Assembly: GCA_016294035.1 (NCBI GenBank)
Contig: JAEDCT010000025.1
Coordinates: 1 to 36,462, forward strand
DNA: 36,462 bases
Reading direction: 5' to 3'
Source of the DNA: Treponema sp.
GTDB taxonomy: Bacteria; Spirochaetota; Spirochaetia; Treponematales; Treponemataceae
Below the pieces are notes generated by a model. That model saw only the letters and a program-made list of their open reading frames with translations, searched no databases and had not been told where the DNA came from. Below are positions 35,628 through 36,462 of this stretch, piece by piece. Each line of letters begins with the position of its first letter. The stretch's first letter is position 1. A program made the translations under genes and the position numbers.

Positions 35628-35708
35628 ATATTTCTTTCAAACGGTTTTTCATTCGGCGTTTTGTTTTGGAAAGCAAAAATATTCCACTTCGTCAAAAATT
35701 CTTTTTAA
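35442..35708 (+). pseudogene. Truncated IS1182-family transposase, N-terminal fragment
   Basis: The first 62 residues (MLKSQQELNFSQYTDLYDKL through DPEYLF) look like the DUF772-type N-terminal DNA-binding region of IS1182/IS5-group transposases, whose full length is 400-500 residues. From about 35,628 the frame runs into unrelated sequence that overlaps the minus-strand gene at 35,649 and stops at 35,708. The catalytic DDE domain is absent, so the gene is dead. Confidence 0.75.
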
Positions 35709-35852
35709 TTCTTTAATTGATTCGCCAAAATCCTTAAGTTTGTCAAAAAGTTCACGCTGGTCATCTGTTGCAAGGCTTGCACGCCAGTCAATTTTTTGGC
35801 GCTCGTTTTTTTCTCCAGACGCACTTATAAAAAAAGACTGATACTGTGACAT
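35649..35852 (-). CDS. Small hypothetical protein, 67 residues
   Basis: Not recognised. The start at 35,852 has AGGTG about 10 nt upstream; an ATG four codons earlier is too close to that site. The protein is charged and mostly helical (DDQRELFDKLKDFGESIKEL), without signal peptide or membrane helix. Its 3' end lies only about 20 nt from the IS break, so the original C-terminus may have been lost. It is divergent from the toxin-like gene. Confidence 0.5.
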   Translation of the reverse strand: MSQYQSFFISASGEKNERQKIDWRASLATDDQRELFDKLKDFGESIKELKRIFDEVEYFCFPKQNAE

Positions 35853-35865
35853 TTTTACATACACC

Positions 35866-35894
35866 TATACAAAATAAAAGATATGTGCTATAAT
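35866..35894 (+). promoter_or_regulatory. Promoter of the toxin-like gene
   Basis: TATACA (35866-35871), 17-nt spacer, perfect TATAAT (35889-35894). The expected start at about 35,901 coincides with the first base of the long-range complementary arm, giving a leader of about 79 nt. Confidence 0.6.
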
Positions 35895-35927
35895 GATATT
35901 TGGAAGTGCCTGATTCTTTGGCGGCGT

Positions 35928-35970
35928 CTCCCCAACTCAACTGGTTTTGCCAGAATTTGACTTAGGGAGG
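35928..35970 (+). promoter_or_regulatory. Hairpin sequestering the toxin ribosome-binding site
   Basis: CTCCC (35928-35932) pairs with GGGAG (35965-35969), AA with TT, TCAA (35937-35940) with TTGA (35957-35960), and CTGG (35941-35944) with CCAG (35950-35953). The Shine-Dalgarno site AGGGAGG (35964-35970) is therefore buried. Confidence 0.6.
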
Positions 35971-35979
35971 CTTTGCGGA

Positions 35980-36069
35980 ATGACTTTATACGAAATTCTT
36001 TCGTTGGCTATTGATTTAGCCATTCTCATTCTGACAGCCCTTTCTTACTTAACAGATAGAAAGAGTTAA
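35980..36069 (+). CDS. Small hydrophobic peptide, probable type I toxin (holin-like)
   Basis: A 29-residue peptide starting MTLYEILSLAIDLAILIL and ending in a charged DRKS tail; one membrane helix spans about residues 5-24. The pattern M-x-x-Y-E-x-L-S-L, one hydrophobic helix and a short basic tail is like the peptides annotated as putative holin-like toxins in Firmicutes (Hol_Tox, from memory). AGGGAGG lies 9 nt before the ATG but inside a hairpin. The expected mRNA has mutually complementary ends (35,904-35,931 with 36,125-36,151), and an antisense RNA is predicted from the opposite strand. Such peptides usually insert in the inner membrane and depolarise it. Size and layout, not homology search, support the call. 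Confidence 0.65.
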   Translation: MTLYEILSLAIDLAILILTALSYLTDRKS

Positions 36070-36153
36070 AAAGTAAAGCCGCCCATGCGTTCGCAATACA
36101 TTGGACGGCTTTATACCACAATGTGGAGACGACCGACAGAATCGGGCACTCCC
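36068..36153 (-). ncRNA. Predicted antisense antitoxin RNA
   Basis: Transcription from the minus-strand promoter at 36,161-36,189 should start near 36,153 and end after the hairpin AAAGCCG (36112-36106) / CGGCTTT (36081-36075), followed by ACTTTTT at 36,074-36,068. The RNA of about 86 nt would be fully complementary to the 3' untranslated part of the toxin mRNA. Its 5' part folds as GGAG-CCGA-TTCTG-TCGG-CTCC. The start and end are predicted, not observed. Confidence 0.6.
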
Positions 36154-36160
36154 TTTTTTT

Positions 36161-36189
36161 AATATACCACCAACCAGCTTTTTCGTCAA
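36161..36189 (-). promoter_or_regulatory. Antitoxin RNA promoter
   Basis: Minus strand: TTGACG (36184-36189), 17-nt spacer, TATATT (36161-36166), each 5 of 6 to consensus. It is the best promoter in this patch and stronger on paper than the toxin promoter. Confidence 0.7.
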
Positions 36190-36211
36190 ATCAATATAGC
36201 ACAAAATAAAA

Positions 36212-36320
36212 AACCGGGCTTGAGCCTTCGCAAGGAGCGACCTGTGGGCTACCAGCACAAGTCCGGCAAAAGCATTTGCATTGTACGGGAAAAGCCTACA
36301 ATGCAGGCAAAAGTCCGGTT
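36212..36320. other. Structured non-coding element with alternative pairings
   Basis: AACCGGGCTT (36212-36221) can pair with AAGTCCGGTT (36311-36320; one G-U), enclosing 109 nt. The same left arm (CCGGGCTTG) can instead pair with CAAGTCCGG (36258-36266). Inside are TCGC-AAGGA-GCGA (36228-36240) and a perfect 8-bp stem GCATTGTA (36278-36285) / TACAATGC (36297-36304). On the minus strand the outer stem is followed by TTTTTTATTTT, a terminator. The strand and role are unknown, and no convincing coding frame is present. Confidence 0.5.
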
Positions 36321-36332
36321 CTAAAAGTTTTT

Positions 36333-36370
36333 AAAGGCGGATTACGGTTATTACCTGCCGCCTTTTTCTT
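36333..36370 (+). terminator. Intrinsic terminator
   Basis: AAAGGCGG (36333-36340) pairs with CCGCCTTT (36358-36365), with a small GGT-TATT-ACC hairpin in the loop, and T residues follow. The flanks CCGGTTCTA (36315-36323) and TAGAACTGG (36372-36380) can also pair around it. Confidence 0.6.
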
Positions 36371-36387
36371 ATAGAACTGGACCCGTA

Positions 36388-36405
36388 CTTCCGCGGATGC
36401 GGAAG
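36388..36405. repeat. Perfect 7-bp hairpin
   Basis: CTTCCGC (36388-36394), loop GGAT, GCGGAAG (36399-36405), followed by ATTTTAAT. From here to the window end only a weak ATTTAC/GTAAAT repeat is seen and no gene. Confidence 0.5.
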
Positions 36406-36462
36406 ATTTTAATAGGTCAAATTTCGAGTTTTAAGTAGAATTTACAAAAAAGGCGTAAATCT

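Noticed and set aside
36049..36258. A 69-codon minus-strand reading frame across the toxin-like locus
   Set aside because: It runs through the predicted antisense promoter and both hairpins, has no ribosome-binding site, and its sequence is explained by the RNA structures.

Overview
The window reads as chromosome of a spirochaete, most likely a Treponema. The reasons are a divergent FliG paralogue next to a large M16C protease, a DUF4912 / GH57-like gene pair followed by a very large SpoIIE-type phosphatase, an HPr / HPr kinase pair with no sugar-transport PTS genes nearby, and a complete rnf operon. The species is not determined from the sequence.

Layout. (a) 1-700: 5' part of a tRNA-Gln(CTG) gene running off the left edge, then a secreted His-rich protein. 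(b) 800-7,020, minus strand: riboflavin genes ribD-ribE-ribBA-ribH directly downstream of clpB. (c) 7,217-13,075, minus strand: a tocopherol-cyclase-like protein, a small conserved-looking protein, an M16C metalloprotease and a FliG-like protein. (d) 13,193-22,881, plus strand: a four-gene run of DUF4912 protein, catalytically degenerate GH57-like protein, membrane-anchored coiled-coil/TPR protein, and a 1550-residue fusion of an extracytoplasmic BNR-repeat sensor to HAMP and SpoIIE phosphatase domains. (e) 22,990-23,637: rpsD with a strong terminator. (f) 23,665-26,643, minus strand: hprK, then ptsH-lexA-holA packed with no spacing. (g) 26,765-30,094: proC and tex, convergent on a long imperfect hairpin. 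(h) 30,350-35,337: rnfCDGEAB, six genes with overlaps or very short gaps. (i) 35,361-36,462: an accessory patch with the left end of a truncated IS1182-like element, a small unknown gene, a probable type I toxin-antitoxin locus, and a densely structured non-coding stretch.

Two points stand out. First, the 29-codon hydrophobic gene at 35,980 has the layout of a type I toxin. It has its own promoter, a Shine-Dalgarno site buried in a hairpin, mRNA ends complementary to each other, and an opposing near-consensus promoter that would make an antisense RNA of about 86 nt ending at an intrinsic terminator. Second, several genes that head operons (fliG-like, DUF4912, hprK, tex, rnfC, perhaps ribD) have no Shine-Dalgarno site and carry a -10 hexamer 6-10 nt before the ATG, so transcripts should start at or next to the start codon. 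Most genes inside operons have clear Shine-Dalgarno sites. All functional calls come from reading motifs by eye; no database search was run.
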